A DNA stretch of 64,000 bases from JAATFS01 sp037145635 (GCA_037145635.1 JBBCXB010000001.1:558001-622000), one strand, 5' to 3'. Shown: positions 24,892 through 33,876, numbered from the stretch's first letter. The notes: generated from the letters alone by a model not told the origin. Made by a program: numbers and translations.

Positions 24892-25434
24892 ATGACCCAT
24901 TCGCTCGCCGGAAAGCACGTCGCCCTGCTCGCCACCGACGGTTTCGAGCAGTCCGAGCTGCAGGAGCCCAAGCGCCTGCTCGAATCCTGGGGTGCCCGGG
25001 TCGAGGTGGTCTCGCCGGGCGGGGTCCGGCAGATCCGCGGCTGGAAGGACAAGGACTGGGGCGAGTCCGTGGCGGTCGACACCGACCTGGACGGCGCCGA
25101 TGCATCCCGCTACGACGCGCTGGTGCTGCCCGGCGGGGTGATCAATCCGGATTCGCTGCGCACCGAGCCGGCCGCGATCGCCTTCATCCGCGCGTTCGCG
25201 GACGCGGGCAAGCCGGTGGCGGCGATCTGCCACGGCCCGTGGCTGCTGGCCGAGAGCGACCTGGTCCGGGATCGCCAGGTGACCTCGTGGCCGTCGCTGA
25301 AGACCGACCTGTCGAACGCAGGCGGGCGCTGGACCGATGCCGAGGTAGTGGTGGACGGCAACCTCATCACCAGCCGCAAGCCGGACGACATCCCGGCCTT
25401 CGCCGACGCGGTGGCCCAGGCGCTGTCGGCCTGA
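24892..25434 (+). CDS. DJ-1/PfpI family protein (type 1 glutamine amidotransferase-like)
   Basis: Cytosolic protein of 180 residues. The catalytic cysteine sits in VAAICHGPWLL at residue 113 with His114, and the conserved Glu of DGFEQSEL is at residue 19, giving the PfpI/YhbO pattern. This subgroup includes proteases, glyoxalases and reported protein deglycases, so the exact reaction is uncertain. ATG 24892 is preferred over an upstream start because it opens directly into the THSLAGKHVALLATDG strand. It has its own terminator downstream. Confidence 0.88.
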   Translation: MTHSLAGKHVALLATDGFEQSELQEPKRLLESWGARVEVVSPGGVRQIRGWKDKDWGESVAVDTDLDGADASRYDALVLPGGVINPDSLRTEPAAIAFIRAFADAGKPVAAICHGPWLLAESDLVRDRQVTSWPSLKTDLSNAGGRWTDAEVVVDGNLITSRKPDDIPAFADAVAQALSA

Positions 25435-25481
25435 GCACCGCTCCGCGGGGCTGCGCCCGGCGGCCTTGCGGGGACAATGCA

Positions 25482-25515
25482 GAAGGGGGGCGCGGCACCC
25501 GCCGCGCGGCCCTTC
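25482..25515 (+). terminator. Terminator-like hairpin after the DJ-1/PfpI gene
   Basis: Arms GAAGGGGGGCGCGGC (25482-25496) and GCCGCGCGGCCCTTC (25501-25515) pair at 13 of 15 positions with an ACCC loop, followed by GTTTG. It lies 48 bases after the stop and just before the convergent DUF1439 gene. Confidence 0.6.
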
Positions 25516-25559
25516 GTTTGTCCGCAGCCCGAGCGGCGTACGCGGCTTGGGCTGCTACG

Positions 25560-26156
25560 TCAGTGGCCCATCAGTGCGCCGGCCGGCACCAGTTTCTCGA
25601 TGTCCTGGTTGAAGTTCACGGCCAGCCGGCCGTTCTCGACGGTCGCCGACTCCACCTGCACCGTCCCGAGCATGCTCGCCAGCGCCGGATCGATCTTGTA
25701 GATCGGTTCCTTGCGCGCATAGTCGGTCAGCCAGGCGTTGAGCAGCTGGCGGGTATTGGCGTCGAGCTTGGCGCCGGCGTGTGCGGGACGGAAGTCGTCG
25801 ACCGTCGGCTGGTCGAGGAAGAAGCCCTGACGCGCCTGGTCGTAGCGCAGCGCGCTGCTGAGCGACACGTTGCCTACCGGCGACGGAGCGCCGCCAGCGG
25901 TGGCCATCGCCAGGTCGAACGCCATGTTGAGGCGGTTGCCCGGCGGCAGCGTGAGTCTGGGGTCGCTGACGGTCAGTTCCACCAGGCCGCCGAGGGCGTC
26001 CTGGGTGCGTGGGAAATTGCCGGCCAGGTATTGCTGCACGTCGGCGGCCTGGACGCTGACCTGGCGGCCGTGGATCTGCGGCGCGGCGTGTGCGGCCAGG
26101 CCGGCCGACAGCAGGCCGGCGGCGAGGGTGGAAAACAGGACGGGGCGGAGCTTCAT
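25560..26156 (-). CDS. DUF1439 domain-containing exported protein
   Basis: Exported protein of 198 residues starting at ATG 26156 with signal peptide KLRPVLFSTLAAGLLSAGLA and cleavage near AHA-AP. The body, with VQAADVQQYLAGNFPRTQDA, LVELTVSDPRLTLPPGNRL and a C-terminal ENGRLAVNF, resembles YceB-like DUF1439 proteins, which have a lipid-binding-like fold. Unlike E. coli YceB it has no lipobox, so it should be soluble in the periplasm. The function of the family is not established. Confidence 0.75.
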   Translation of the reverse strand: MKLRPVLFSTLAAGLLSAGLAAHAAPQIHGRQVSVQAADVQQYLAGNFPRTQDALGGLVELTVSDPRLTLPPGNRLNMAFDLAMATAGGAPSPVGNVSLSSALRYDQARQGFFLDQPTVDDFRPAHAGAKLDANTRQLLNAWLTDYARKEPIYKIDPALASMLGTVQVESATVENGRLAVNFNQDIEKLVPAGALMGH

Positions 26157-26229
26157 CGGGGTGGGCCTGCTGGGAGTCGGGTTCAACATAGCCGGCGCCG
26201 GTGAACCGTGGGTTAGTGTCGTGCGGCGG

Positions 26230-26778
26230 TCAGTCGAGCACGGGCTGCAGCGCGGCGGACGTGATCTCCCAGCCGCGGCCGTCCACGCGCGCGCGCAGCC
26301 GGTACCAGCCGGTGAAGCGCCGCGTGCCGCGGTCGGTGCGTGCCAGCAGGGTCACCGGCACCTCGACCGCGCGCGGCGGCTGTTCGCGGTCCAGCGCCAG
26401 CGGTGCGGCGTTCTGCACGCGCAGGCTGATCAGCCCGGTCAGCGCGCGCAGGTTGGCATCGTCGGGCCGCGGCGACGGGCGCCCGCCGGTCCAGGCGGCA
26501 TCGGCGGCGGTGCGGTCGGCGTTGGGCAGGGCGGCGAGGTAGCCATGCACGGCCGAGGCCGCGTCGCGCAGGGCGGTGGCCGCGCGCCGGGCGCGCTCGC
26601 GCTCGGCCAGCGCCTCCGGCGTTAGCGCCTGCGCTGATGGCGATGCGGCCGCAGCCGTGTCGGCCGCGATCGCGGGAGGCGGCGCGTCCGCGCTCGGCGT
26701 GCGCGCCGGATCGCGTTGGCAACTGCACGCCGCCAGCAGCCAGGGCGCCGCCACCAGCAGCACGCTGGTCCGTTTCAT
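26230..26778 (-). CDS. Putative lipoprotein of unknown function
   Basis: Protein of 182 residues with a lipobox, LLAAC (cysteine at residue 18), after a hydrophobic KRTSVLLVAAPWLLAAC leader. A low-complexity Ala/Pro/Ser linker to about residue 55 is followed by a helix (ALAERERARRAATALRDAAS) and a C-terminal beta-rich region with GWYRLRARVDGRGWEITSA. I do not recognise the family. The position, 38 bases from the DUF3861 gene end, suggests no clear functional link. Outer-membrane anchoring is likely because the residue after Cys is Ser, not Asp. Confidence 0.75.
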   Translation of the reverse strand: MKRTSVLLVAAPWLLAACSCQRDPARTPSADAPPPAIAADTAAAASPSAQALTPEALAERERARRAATALRDAASAVHGYLAALPNADRTAADAAWTGGRPSPRPDDANLRALTGLISLRVQNAAPLALDREQPPRAVEVPVTLLARTDRGTRRFTGWYRLRARVDGRGWEITSAALQPVLD

Positions 26779-26845
26779 CGCCGCTCCTTCATCGCCGCTC
26801 CTCCCGGGGAGAGCGGAGTGTAGCCGGGCCCGCGTCCGCGGGGGC

Positions 26846-27148
26846 TCAGTGCGCCGGCCTGAGCACGGCCACCCGGTCGATCAGCGCCTGCAGTTCGGGC
26901 TGGAGGCGCGCCAGCCCGCCATCGGCCTGGGCACGCGGGAGGCTGGCCAGGTCCTTGAGCAGTTGCGTGCCGACGGTGAACGCGGCGCACTGGTCGCCGC
27001 TGAGGTCGCGCTGGCGCTGCAGCGTCTCCAGCCGGCGCATCCAGTCGTCCTGCGAGCGTTGTTCGAACTCGATGGTGCAGCGGCCGCTGCACTGGCGGCC
27101 ATCGGCCTCGATCGGCGTGACCGTGATGCGATAGCGTTGTGTGGACAT
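26846..27148 (-). CDS. DUF3861 domain-containing protein
   Basis: Small cytosolic protein of 100 residues. STQRYRITVTPIEADGRQ, LSGDQCAAFTVGTQLLKDL and LARLQPELQALI follow the DUF3861 pattern (a ferredoxin-like small domain with an xxYRITV opening and xxAAFxVGxxLL core). No function has been described that I know of. ATG 27148 was chosen because it gives the family start; an extension upstream would run into a low-complexity Arg-rich stretch. Confidence 0.75.
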   Translation of the reverse strand: MSTQRYRITVTPIEADGRQCSGRCTIEFEQRSQDDWMRRLETLQRQRDLSGDQCAAFTVGTQLLKDLASLPRAQADGGLARLQPELQALIDRVAVLRPAH

Positions 27149-27250
27149 GGGCGGGGCCAAGGCGAGGGGCTGGGACCAAGATAGGACCCGCCTGCCGCGC
27201 TCGCGAGAGCGCTGCCCGCGACGGAGTGTTCCAGCCAACGCTGAGCGCGG

Positions 27251-27817
27251 TCAGCGCGGCGCCCGCAGCAGCGGCAGCGGGTCGTAGGCGCCGTCGCGGC
27301 GATAGATGCCGTAGTGCAGGTGCGGGGGCGTGGAACGGGCGTTGCCGCTGTTGCCGACCTCGCCCAGCAGGGTGCCCGGCGCGACCACGTCGCCCACGGC
27401 CAGCCCGGCGGCCCAGGCGTCGAGATGGGCGTAGTAGTGCCGCTCCAGCGCCGGGCCGGTCACCCAGACCTGGCGCCCGCCCAGCCCCTGATCGCGGAGT
27501 GCGCTGACGATGCCGGGCGTGGTGGCGCGCACCGGCGTCCCACGCGGGGCGAAGATATCGACGCCGGCATGGCGGCGGTCACGGCCGCGCGGCGCGCCGA
27601 AGGTGTCGGCCACGCGGCGGGCGTCCACCCCGTCCACCGGCGGGGCCAGCCGGGTCGGTGGCGGCATGCGCGCCAGCGCCCAGCCGGTCCGCAGCTGCAC
27701 CGCCCGGGGATGCTGCCAGGCCCAGCGCGCGGTCACGATCGTCGCGAACGCCAGCAGCACGGCCAGCAGCAGGCGGCGCACGCGGCGTGCGGGAGAGGGG
27801 CGGGGCGGGGCGGCCAA
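27251..27817 (-). CDS. M23 family metallopeptidase
   Basis: Peptidoglycan endopeptidase of 188 residues with one membrane helix near residues 15-34 (RLLLAVLLAFATIVTARWAW) anchoring a periplasmic domain. LytM zinc motifs are present: HAGVDIFAPRGTPV (His and Asp) and PPHLHYGIY (His-x-His). YYAHLDAW and LLGEVGNSGNARSTP are the usual connecting strands. All catalytic residues are intact, so it is probably an active D,D-endopeptidase. It stands alone. Confidence 0.9.
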   Translation of the reverse strand: MAAPPRPSPARRVRRLLLAVLLAFATIVTARWAWQHPRAVQLRTGWALARMPPPTRLAPPVDGVDARRVADTFGAPRGRDRRHAGVDIFAPRGTPVRATTPGIVSALRDQGLGGRQVWVTGPALERHYYAHLDAWAAGLAVGDVVAPGTLLGEVGNSGNARSTPPHLHYGIYRRDGAYDPLPLLRAPR

Positions 27818-27916
27818 CGGGAAGCCTGCACGGGCGGCGTCGATCGACGGGAGCGACAGGCTAGCCGTGCCCGCATGAGCGTCCCGTCATCCGCCCCGCC
27901 GCTGCGGGCAAAACAA

Positions 27917-27943
27917 AACGGGACGGCCGATGGCCGTCCCGTT
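27917..27943 (-). terminator. Rho-independent terminator after the HU gene
   Basis: A perfect 12-base stem (AACGGGACGGCC with its complement, three-base loop) lies 27 bases after the HU stop. Read on the minus strand it ends in GTT then TTGTTTTG, a good T-rich tail. Confidence 0.85.
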
Positions 27944-27969
27944 CGAAGTGTCCGAGGGTGACGCGCTGA

Positions 27970-28365
27970 TCAGAGCGCGGCGTCCTTGAGCTTCTTCAGC
28001 GGACGCACCTTGACCTTGACACCGGCCGGCTTGGCGGCGAACCACTGCTCTTCCTTGGTGAACGGGTTGATGCCCTTGCGCTTCGGCTTGGCCGGCACGC
28101 TCACGGCGGTGATCTTCAGCAGGCCGGGCAGGGTAAACGCGCCCGCGCCCTTCTTGTTGACCGACGCGTGGACGGCACCTTCCAGCGACGACAGCACGGC
28201 GCGCACGTCCTTCGGAGCGACGGCAGTGGCTTCGGCGATGTGGGCGACCAGACCCGACTTGCTCAGGGCTTCCTTGATCGGCTTGGGCGCAGCCGGCTTG
28301 GCGGCCTTGGTGGCGACTTTCTTCACTGCCTTCTTCGGGGCAGCCTTCTTAGCGGTCTTTGCCAT
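27970..28365 (-). CDS. HU-family DNA-binding protein with Lys/Ala-rich N-terminal tail
   Basis: Nucleoid protein of 131 residues. The first 30 residues (AKTAKKAAPKKAVKKVATK then AAKPAAPK) form a histone H1-like basic tail; the rest is an HU/IHF fold (IKEALSKSGLVAHIAEATAV, HASVNKKGAGAFTLPGLLKI), with the beta-arm KPKRKGINPFTKEEQW. In related Xanthomonadaceae such tailed HU proteins occur besides the standard HU. AGGAAAT before ATG 28365 gives the ribosome site. It has its own promoter and terminator. Confidence 0.9.
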   Translation of the reverse strand: MAKTAKKAAPKKAVKKVATKAAKPAAPKPIKEALSKSGLVAHIAEATAVAPKDVRAVLSSLEGAVHASVNKKGAGAFTLPGLLKITAVSVPAKPKRKGINPFTKEEQWFAAKPAGVKVKVRPLKKLKDAAL

Positions 28366-28424
28366 GATTTCCTGTTCCGTGAACGGTTGGTTGTTGGGTC
28401 GTGCCGACCCCGTCGGCAACGCGA

Positions 28425-28453
28425 AATGTAGGGCATGTATGGCGCCGCGCCAA
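28425..28453 (-). promoter_or_regulatory. Sigma-70 promoter of the HU gene
   Basis: On the minus strand, TTGGCG (28453-28448), a 17-base spacer and TACATT (28430-28425). The start codon follows about 60 bases downstream. Confidence 0.6.
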
Positions 28454-28804
28454 TAGGCAATGCGCGAAAATCCGCATAAAAAAGCGTCCGGGCGGCAGTT
28501 TCGCGCAGCGGCCGCCGCCCAGGGCGCGACAAACCGGCGCATCCCGGCACCTCCGGGGTACGCGCAGGTCGCTGGCAGCACCACCCCCGGGGTGCCGCCG
28601 CGGCCCGGGACGCGGCGGCCGCGCAGACGCGATGTCACGTCGACGACGGACGCAGCCGGGGCGGTGGCGGCCATCCCCACAGGGGCGGCCCGCGACCACG
28701 CACGCGGGCGAGCGCCGTGCGCTGCGGCATCCGGCGGGGCGCACGGAGCCGTAACGCCGGCTGTCCTAACGTAGCGGTTTCATCCACCACAGAGGACACA
28801 CGGC
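28454..28804. other. Intergenic region between HU and osmC
   Basis: About 350 bases between two divergent genes. A short AT-rich patch (CATAAAAAAGCG near 28475-28490) could be an UP-like element for the HU promoter. The rest is GC-rich with no open frame I would support; AGAGG at 28791-28795 serves as the osmC ribosome site. Confidence 0.5.
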
Positions 28805-29239
28805 ATGGGTATTTCGCGTCACGCACACGCGCATTGGGAAGGTGACCTCAAGACCGGCAAGGGCCAGCTCAGCACGCCACAGAGCGGCCTGCTCGAAAAC
28901 ACCCGCTATGCGTTCAGCAGCCGCTTCGGCGACGAGAAGGGCACCAACCCGGAAGAGCTGATCGCGGCCGCGCACGCCGGCTGCTTCACCATGGCGCTGT
29001 CGGCGCAGCTGACCGAGGCCGGGTTCCCGCCGACCTCGCTGGACACGCGCGCCGACGTCGACCTGTCGATGGAAGGCGGCCCGCAGCTGTCGCAGATCCG
29101 CCTCAAGCTCAAGGCGGTGGTACCGAACGTCGACGAGGCCAAGTTCCGCGAGCTGGCCGATACCGCCAAACAGAACTGCCCGGTCTCCAAGGCACTGAGC
29201 GCCGTGCCGATCAGCCTGGAGAGCGAGTTCTCCAACTGA
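28805..29239 (+). CDS. osmC: OsmC family peroxiredoxin
   Basis: Cytosolic peroxidase of 144 residues that reduces organic hydroperoxides. The two redox cysteines are Cys60 in AAHAGCFTMALS and Cys125 in AKQNCPVSKAL; Arg40 in FSSRFGDEKGTNPEELI is the conserved activating arginine. The NPEELIAAAHAGCF segment and overall length point to OsmC rather than Ohr. It is transcribed alone, with a terminator 80 bases after the stop. Confidence 0.93.
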   Translation: MGISRHAHAHWEGDLKTGKGQLSTPQSGLLENTRYAFSSRFGDEKGTNPEELIAAAHAGCFTMALSAQLTEAGFPPTSLDTRADVDLSMEGGPQLSQIRLKLKAVVPNVDEAKFRELADTAKQNCPVSKALSAVPISLESEFSN

Positions 29240-29319
29240 GTTGCGAAGCGCCCGGCCACCGGGGCGGAGGACACCCGCCGCAGCCGGGCGACGCTTGGTG
29301 CGAGGCTGAATAGAAGGCA

Positions 29320-29347
29320 GGCCCTGGACTCCGGTTCAGGGCCTTTT
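29320..29347 (+). terminator. Rho-independent terminator after osmC
   Basis: GGCCCTG (29320-29326) pairs with CAGGGCC (29337-29343) across a ten-base loop, followed by TTTT. Confidence 0.75.
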
Positions 29348-29399
29348 CACTGGGCCGCGCCGAGCATCGCGCTGTCCTCCTCCGTGCGAAGCCAATCCG

Positions 29400-29972
29400 A
29401 TGAAACTGCAGATGCTGGGTGTGCTGGTGGCCGGGCTGGCCGTGGTGGGCAACGCGGCCGCACAGCGCTACGACGACTATGGCGACCGCGGCAACGGCCG
29501 CTACGACTACGCGCGGGTGGTGCGGGTGGACCCGATCATCGTCTCCGATTATCGCGACGAGCCCAGCGAGCGCTGCTACGAGCGGTCGTCCAGCCCGGGC
29601 TACAGCGATCGCGGCGGCGACTACCGCGACGGTGGCTACAGCAATCCCGGCAGCCGTGGCCTGGCCACCGTGCTGGGCGGCGTGGCCGGCGCGGTCCTCG
29701 GCAGCCGCGTCGGCGGCGGCAGCGGCCAGCTGGTCGGTACCGCCGTGGGCACCATGGTCGGCGGCGTGGCCGGGCGCTCGATCTACGATGCCAACCACCG
29801 CGACTACCAGGGCGATGTGCGCGTCTGCGAGCCGGTCGCCTACCGGCAGGAGCGCGAGCGCGTGGACGGCTACGACGTGACCTACGAGTACGCCGGCCGC
29901 ACCTACCACACCCGCAGCGACTACAACCCCGGCGACCGCATCCGCGTGCGCGTGGACGTCGTCGCCGACTGA
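29400..29972 (+). CDS. Glycine-zipper 2TM domain exported protein
   Basis: Exported protein of 190 residues with signal peptide KLQMLGVLVAGLAVVGNAAA. A Tyr/Asp/Arg-rich segment (RYDDYGDRGNGRYDYAR) is followed by a glycine zipper at about residues 85-125 (GLATVLGGVAGAVLGSRVGG then GTAVGTMVGGVAGRS), the Rick_17kDa/2TM pattern found in outer-membrane lipoproteins, although no lipobox is present. The C-terminal domain includes YDVTYEYAGRTYHTRSDYNP, common in this family. Likely membrane- or envelope-associated; function unknown. Confidence 0.85.
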   Translation: MKLQMLGVLVAGLAVVGNAAAQRYDDYGDRGNGRYDYARVVRVDPIIVSDYRDEPSERCYERSSSPGYSDRGGDYRDGGYSNPGSRGLATVLGGVAGAVLGSRVGGGSGQLVGTAVGTMVGGVAGRSIYDANHRDYQGDVRVCEPVAYRQERERVDGYDVTYEYAGRTYHTRSDYNPGDRIRVRVDVVAD

Positions 29973-30021
29973 GGCGCCGCCTGCCGGCGATGGGGCCGTG
30001 GTCGCGCCCGGACCGCGGCGC

Positions 30022-30900
30022 TCACGGCCAGTCGATCACGCCCTCGATGACGGTCTGCACCTGGCCGCCCGACCAGACGTCGCCGGCATCGTCCAGGCCG
30101 AGCTCCAGCAGCGCGTCGAAACCGAGCTCGCGCCCCTGGCTGGCGACGTAGTGCCGTTCCGCGCGCGGCAGCGCCTGGCGGCTGTCCAGCCAGGCCGCGA
30201 GCACCGCGTTGGCCGCCCCGGACGCGGCGTCCTCGAAGCGCCGGCCGTTGCCGACGAAGGCGCGCACCGCCAGGTCGTAGCTGTCGTGCGGTGCGCGTGC
30301 GTAGGCGAACACGCCCATGCTGCCGGTGGCCTCGGCCAGCGCGGCGATCGCGTCCCAGTCCGGCTGCAGCGCGCGCAGCGGCGCCTCGCCGGCCAGTTCC
30401 ACCACCCACCAGCAGCGTCCACCGTCCATCAGCGCCGGCGGCAGCGCGCCGAGCGCCCAGCCCCGCAGGGCGGCGCGCAGGCGCGGATCGTCGGCCGCGG
30501 CGACCTCGGCCAGGCGCGCGCGCGGCGTGCGGATGGCGATGCTGCGCCGGCCGTCCCGCCGGTCCACGCGCAGCGGCAGGGCCCCGGCGATGCCGTCCTG
30601 CACCAGGCGGCCGTCGCTTGCACTGGCCAGGCCGGCCTCCAGCGCCGCGTGCGCGCTGCCGACGCTGGGATGGCCGGCGAACGGCACTTCCTTCTGGGGC
30701 GAGAACATCCGCAGCCGATAGCTGGTGCCTGGCGTCTGCGGCGGAAACAGGAAGGTGGTCTCCGGCAGCTTGGTCCAGCGGGCGATCGCCTGCATCGCCG
30801 CCTCGTCCAGGCCTTCGGCATCGAGCACGACGGCCAGCGGGTTGCCGCTGCCGGCGCGGGCGGAGAACACATCCAGCTGCAGAAAACGGCGTCGGGTCAT
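30022..30900 (-). CDS. PhzF family isomerase-like protein
   Basis: Protein of 292 residues with the two-lobed diaminopimelate-epimerase-like PhzF fold. LQLDVFSARAGSGNPLAVVL opens it, the catalytic Glu lies in LPETTFLFPP, and the active-site motif EVPFAGHPSVGSAHA and FEDAASGAANAVLAA are intact. PhzF itself isomerises a phenazine precursor, but most homologues outside phz clusters have unknown substrates, and no phenazine gene is present here. ATG 30900 gives the family's usual start. Confidence 0.88.
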   Translation of the reverse strand: MTRRRFLQLDVFSARAGSGNPLAVVLDAEGLDEAAMQAIARWTKLPETTFLFPPQTPGTSYRLRMFSPQKEVPFAGHPSVGSAHAALEAGLASASDGRLVQDGIAGALPLRVDRRDGRRSIAIRTPRARLAEVAAADDPRLRAALRGWALGALPPALMDGGRCWWVVELAGEAPLRALQPDWDAIAALAEATGSMGVFAYARAPHDSYDLAVRAFVGNGRRFEDAASGAANAVLAAWLDSRQALPRAERHYVASQGRELGFDALLELGLDDAGDVWSGGQVQTVIEGVIDWP

Positions 30901-31266
30901 CGGGACGGGTCCAGGCGGAGCGGGAGCGCAGCTTAGCAACCGCGGCCCCGGCAGCGGACGGAGGCGGCTGGCGTGGAGGGTCATGGGCCGCCGCCGCCGC
31001 ACAGGGGGCGCGACGTTTGCGATGGCTGGCGACGGCACGCCGGGCATGACGTGGCCGCGGGGCCCGGGCACCGGTATCCGGCGCAGTGCGGCCATGCGGA
31101 CGCCGGCGAGCCGGCCGCGGGCATGACCGGGCGCTGCGCACGGCGAACCGGTGGGAGCCCGCGTACGCCTGGCGTGCGCGCACACCGGCGCCGGCATCGC
31201 AGTAGAATCGGGGGTTCCGCCCGGTGCGCCGGGCGGCCCTCCCCCTCCCTACACACTTCCCCCTCC
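30901..31266. promoter_or_regulatory. Intergenic region with lysAC leader hairpin
   Basis: About 365 bases without a supportable gene. Near the 3' end a TAGAAT -10-like hexamer (31203-31208) is followed by an 8-base perfect stem, CCGCCCGG-TGCG-CCGGGCGG (31217-31236), then a C-rich stretch and the lysAC ATG. The hairpin sits in the expected leader and could affect expression; no lysine riboswitch is recognisable. Confidence 0.35.
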
Positions 31267-33876
31267 ATGTCAGCTTCCTTTTCTGCCGATCGCTGGATCG
31301 TCCTCAAGTTCGGCGGCACTTCGGTGTCGCGTCGTCATCGCTGGGACACGATTGGGAAACTGGCGAAGAAACGGGCGGAAGAGACCGGCGCGCGGGTACT
31401 GGTGGTGGTGTCGGCGCTTTCGGGCGTCACCAACGAACTGACCGCCATCGCCGACGGCGCCGAGGACGCGGCGCAGCGCGTGGCCGCGCTGGAGCAGCGC
31501 CATCGTGCGTTCCTGGACGAGCTGGAGCTGGAGGCCGACGCGGTGCTCGGCACCCGCCTGGCGGCACTGCACGCGCTGCTGGCCGATCCGCGCGCGGCCA
31601 CGCGCACGCTGGACTGGCAGGCCGAGGTGCTGGGCCAGGGCGAGCTGCTCTCGTCCACGCTGGGCGCGGCCTACCTGCACGCCAACGGCCTGGACATGGG
31701 CTGGATGGACGCGCGCGACTGGCTCGACGCACTGCCGCCGCAGCCCAACCAGAGCGAGTGGTCCAAACGCCTGTCGGTGTCCTGCCAGTGGCAGGCCGAT
31801 GCCGCCTGGCGCGCGCGCTTCACCGCCCAGTCGAACCGGATGCTGATCACCCAGGGCTTCATCTCCCGCCACCAGGACGGCGGCACCGCCATCCTCGGGC
31901 GCGGCGGCTCGGACACCTCGGCGGCGTACTTCGGCGCCTTGCTGGGCGCCAGCCGCGTGGAGATCTGGACCGACGTGCCGGGCATGTTCAGCGCCAATCC
32001 GAAGGAGGTGCCGGACGCGCGCCTGCTGACGCGGCTGGACTACTACGAGGCGCAGGAGATCGCCACCACCGGCGCCAAGGTGCTGCACCCGCGTTCGATC
32101 AAGCCGTGCCGCGACGGCGGCGTGCCGATGGCGATCCTGGACACCGAGCGGCCCGAACTGCCGGGCACCAGCATCGACGGCAATGCCGAGCCGGTGCCGG
32201 GGGTCAAGGCGATCAGCCGCCGCAACGGCATCGTGCTGGTGTCGATGGAAGGCATCGGCATGTGGCAGCAGGTGGGCTTCCTGGCCGACGTGTTCGGCCT
32301 GTTCAAGAAGCACGGGCTGTCGGTGGACCTGATCGGTTCGGCCGAGACCAACGTCACCGTGTCGCTGGACCCGTCCGAGAACCTGGTCAACACCGACGTG
32401 CTGGCGGCGCTGTCGGCCGACCTGTCGACGATCTGCAAGGTCAAGATCATCGTGCCGTGCGCGGCGATCACCCTGGTCGGGCGTGGCATGCGCTCGCTGC
32501 TGCACAAGCTCTCGGACGTGTGGGCCACGTTCGGGCAAGAGCGCGTGCACATGATCTCGCAGTCGTCCAACGACCTGAACCTGACATTCGTGATCGACGA
32601 GGTCGACGCCGACGGCCTGCTGCCGATCCTGCATGCCGAGCTGATCGACAGCGGGGCGATGCCAGTGGGCGAGGGCGAGGTGTTCGGCCCGCGCTGGCGC
32701 GAGATCACCGGGGCGGTGCGGCCGCGGCCGACGCCGTGGTGGCGCGGCGAGCGCGAGCACCTGCTGACCCTGGCCCGGGCGGGCACGCCACGCTACGTCT
32801 ACCACCTGCCGACCGTGCGCGAACGCGCGCGTGCGCTGGCCGCGATCCCGGCGATCGACCAGCGCTACTACGCGATCAAGGCCAACTCGCATCCGGCGAT
32901 CCTGGAGACGCTGGTGCAGGAAGGCTTCGGGCTGGAGTGTGTCTCGCACGGCGAGCTGCGGCGGGTGTTCGATACCGTGCCCGAGCTGTCGCCGCGGCGG
33001 GTGCTGTTCACCCCGAGCTTCGCGCCGCGCGGCGAGTACGAGGCCGCGTTCGCGCTGGGCGTCACCGTCACCGTCGACAACGTCGAGGCGCTGCAGCGCT
33101 GGCCGGAGCTGTTCCGCGGCCGCAGCGTGTGGCTGCGCATCGACCTCGGCCACGGCGACGGCCACCACGAGAAGGTCAACACCGGCGGCAAGGCCTCCAA
33201 GTTCGGCCTGTCGACCGCGCGCGTGGACGAGTTCGTCGAGGCGGCGCGCGCGCTGGAGATGAGCATCACCGGGCTGCATGCGCACCTGGGCAGCGGCGTG
33301 GAGACCTCGCAGCACTGGCGGCTGATGTGCGACGAGCTGGCCGGGTTCGCGCGCCGCATCGGCAGCATCGAGACCATCGACATCGGGGGCGGGTTGCCGA
33401 TCCCGTACAGCGCCGACGACGAGCCGTTCGACCTGGAGGCCTGGGCCGCCGGGCTGGCTGAGGTGAAGTCGGTGCACCCGGCGTTCCGGCTGGCGATCGA
33501 GCCCGGCCGGTTCCTGGTGGCCGAGGCCGGGGTGCTGCTGACGCAGGTGACCCAGGTGATCGAGAAGGACGGCGTGCACCGGGTCGGCCTGGACGCGGGC
33601 ATGAACACCCTGATCCGCCCGGCGCTGTACGACGCCTGGCACGACATCGAGAACCTGAGCCGTTGGCAGGACGCGGCCGACGGCTGCTTCGACGTGGTCG
33701 GCCCGATCTGCGAGTCCTCGGACGTGTTCGGCCGGCGCCGCCGCCTGCCGGCCGCCACGGCGCCCGGCGAGCTGGTGCTGGTCGCCGATGCCGGCGCCTA
33801 CGGCTACACGATGGCCAGCGTCTACAACCAGCGCGAGCTGCCGCGCGAGGATGCGATCGATGCGCCCGCGCGCTGA
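31267..33876 (+). CDS. lysAC: Bifunctional aspartate kinase/diaminopimelate decarboxylase
   Basis: Fusion of 869 residues joining the first and last steps of lysine synthesis. The kinase covers about residues 1-300 (VLKFGGTSVSRRHRWD, GRGGSDTSAAYFGALLGA, TGAKVLHPRSIKP), followed by ACT regulatory domains to about 460 (VGFLADVFGLFKKHGLSVDL). The decarboxylase covers about 470-869, with PLP lysine 538 in YYAIKANSH, TGLHAHLGSG, and Cys815 in CESSDVFG. The fusion is a known feature of Xanthomonas and Xylella. Sensitivity to lysine through ACT domains is likely but not visible directly. Confidence 0.95.
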   Translation: MSASFSADRWIVLKFGGTSVSRRHRWDTIGKLAKKRAEETGARVLVVVSALSGVTNELTAIADGAEDAAQRVAALEQRHRAFLDELELEADAVLGTRLAALHALLADPRAATRTLDWQAEVLGQGELLSSTLGAAYLHANGLDMGWMDARDWLDALPPQPNQSEWSKRLSVSCQWQADAAWRARFTAQSNRMLITQGFISRHQDGGTAILGRGGSDTSAAYFGALLGASRVEIWTDVPGMFSANPKEVPDARLLTRLDYYEAQEIATTGAKVLHPRSIKPCRDGGVPMAILDTERPELPGTSIDGNAEPVPGVKAISRRNGIVLVSMEGIGMWQQVGFLADVFGLFKKHGLSVDLIGSAETNVTVSLDPSENLVNTDVLAALSADLSTICKVKIIVPCAAITLVGRGMRSLLHKLSDVWATFGQERVHMISQSSNDLNLTFVIDEVDADGLLPILHAELIDSGAMPVGEGEVFGPRWREITGAVRPRPTPWWRGEREHLLTLARAGTPRYVYHLPTVRERARALAAIPAIDQRYYAIKANSHPAILETLVQEGFGLECVSHGELRRVFDTVPELSPRRVLFTPSFAPRGEYEAAFALGVTVTVDNVEALQRWPELFRGRSVWLRIDLGHGDGHHEKVNTGGKASKFGLSTARVDEFVEAARALEMSITGLHAHLGSGVETSQHWRLMCDELAGFARRIGSIETIDIGGGLPIPYSADDEPFDLEAWAAGLAEVKSVHPAFRLAIEPGRFLVAEAGVLLTQVTQVIEKDGVHRVGLDAGMNTLIRPALYDAWHDIENLSRWQDAADGCFDVVGPICESSDVFGRRRRLPAATAPGELVLVADAGAYGYTMASVYNQRELPREDAIDAPAR

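Noticed and set aside
31201..31266. Lysine riboswitch upstream of lysAC
   Set aside because: The leader is far too short and has only one simple hairpin.
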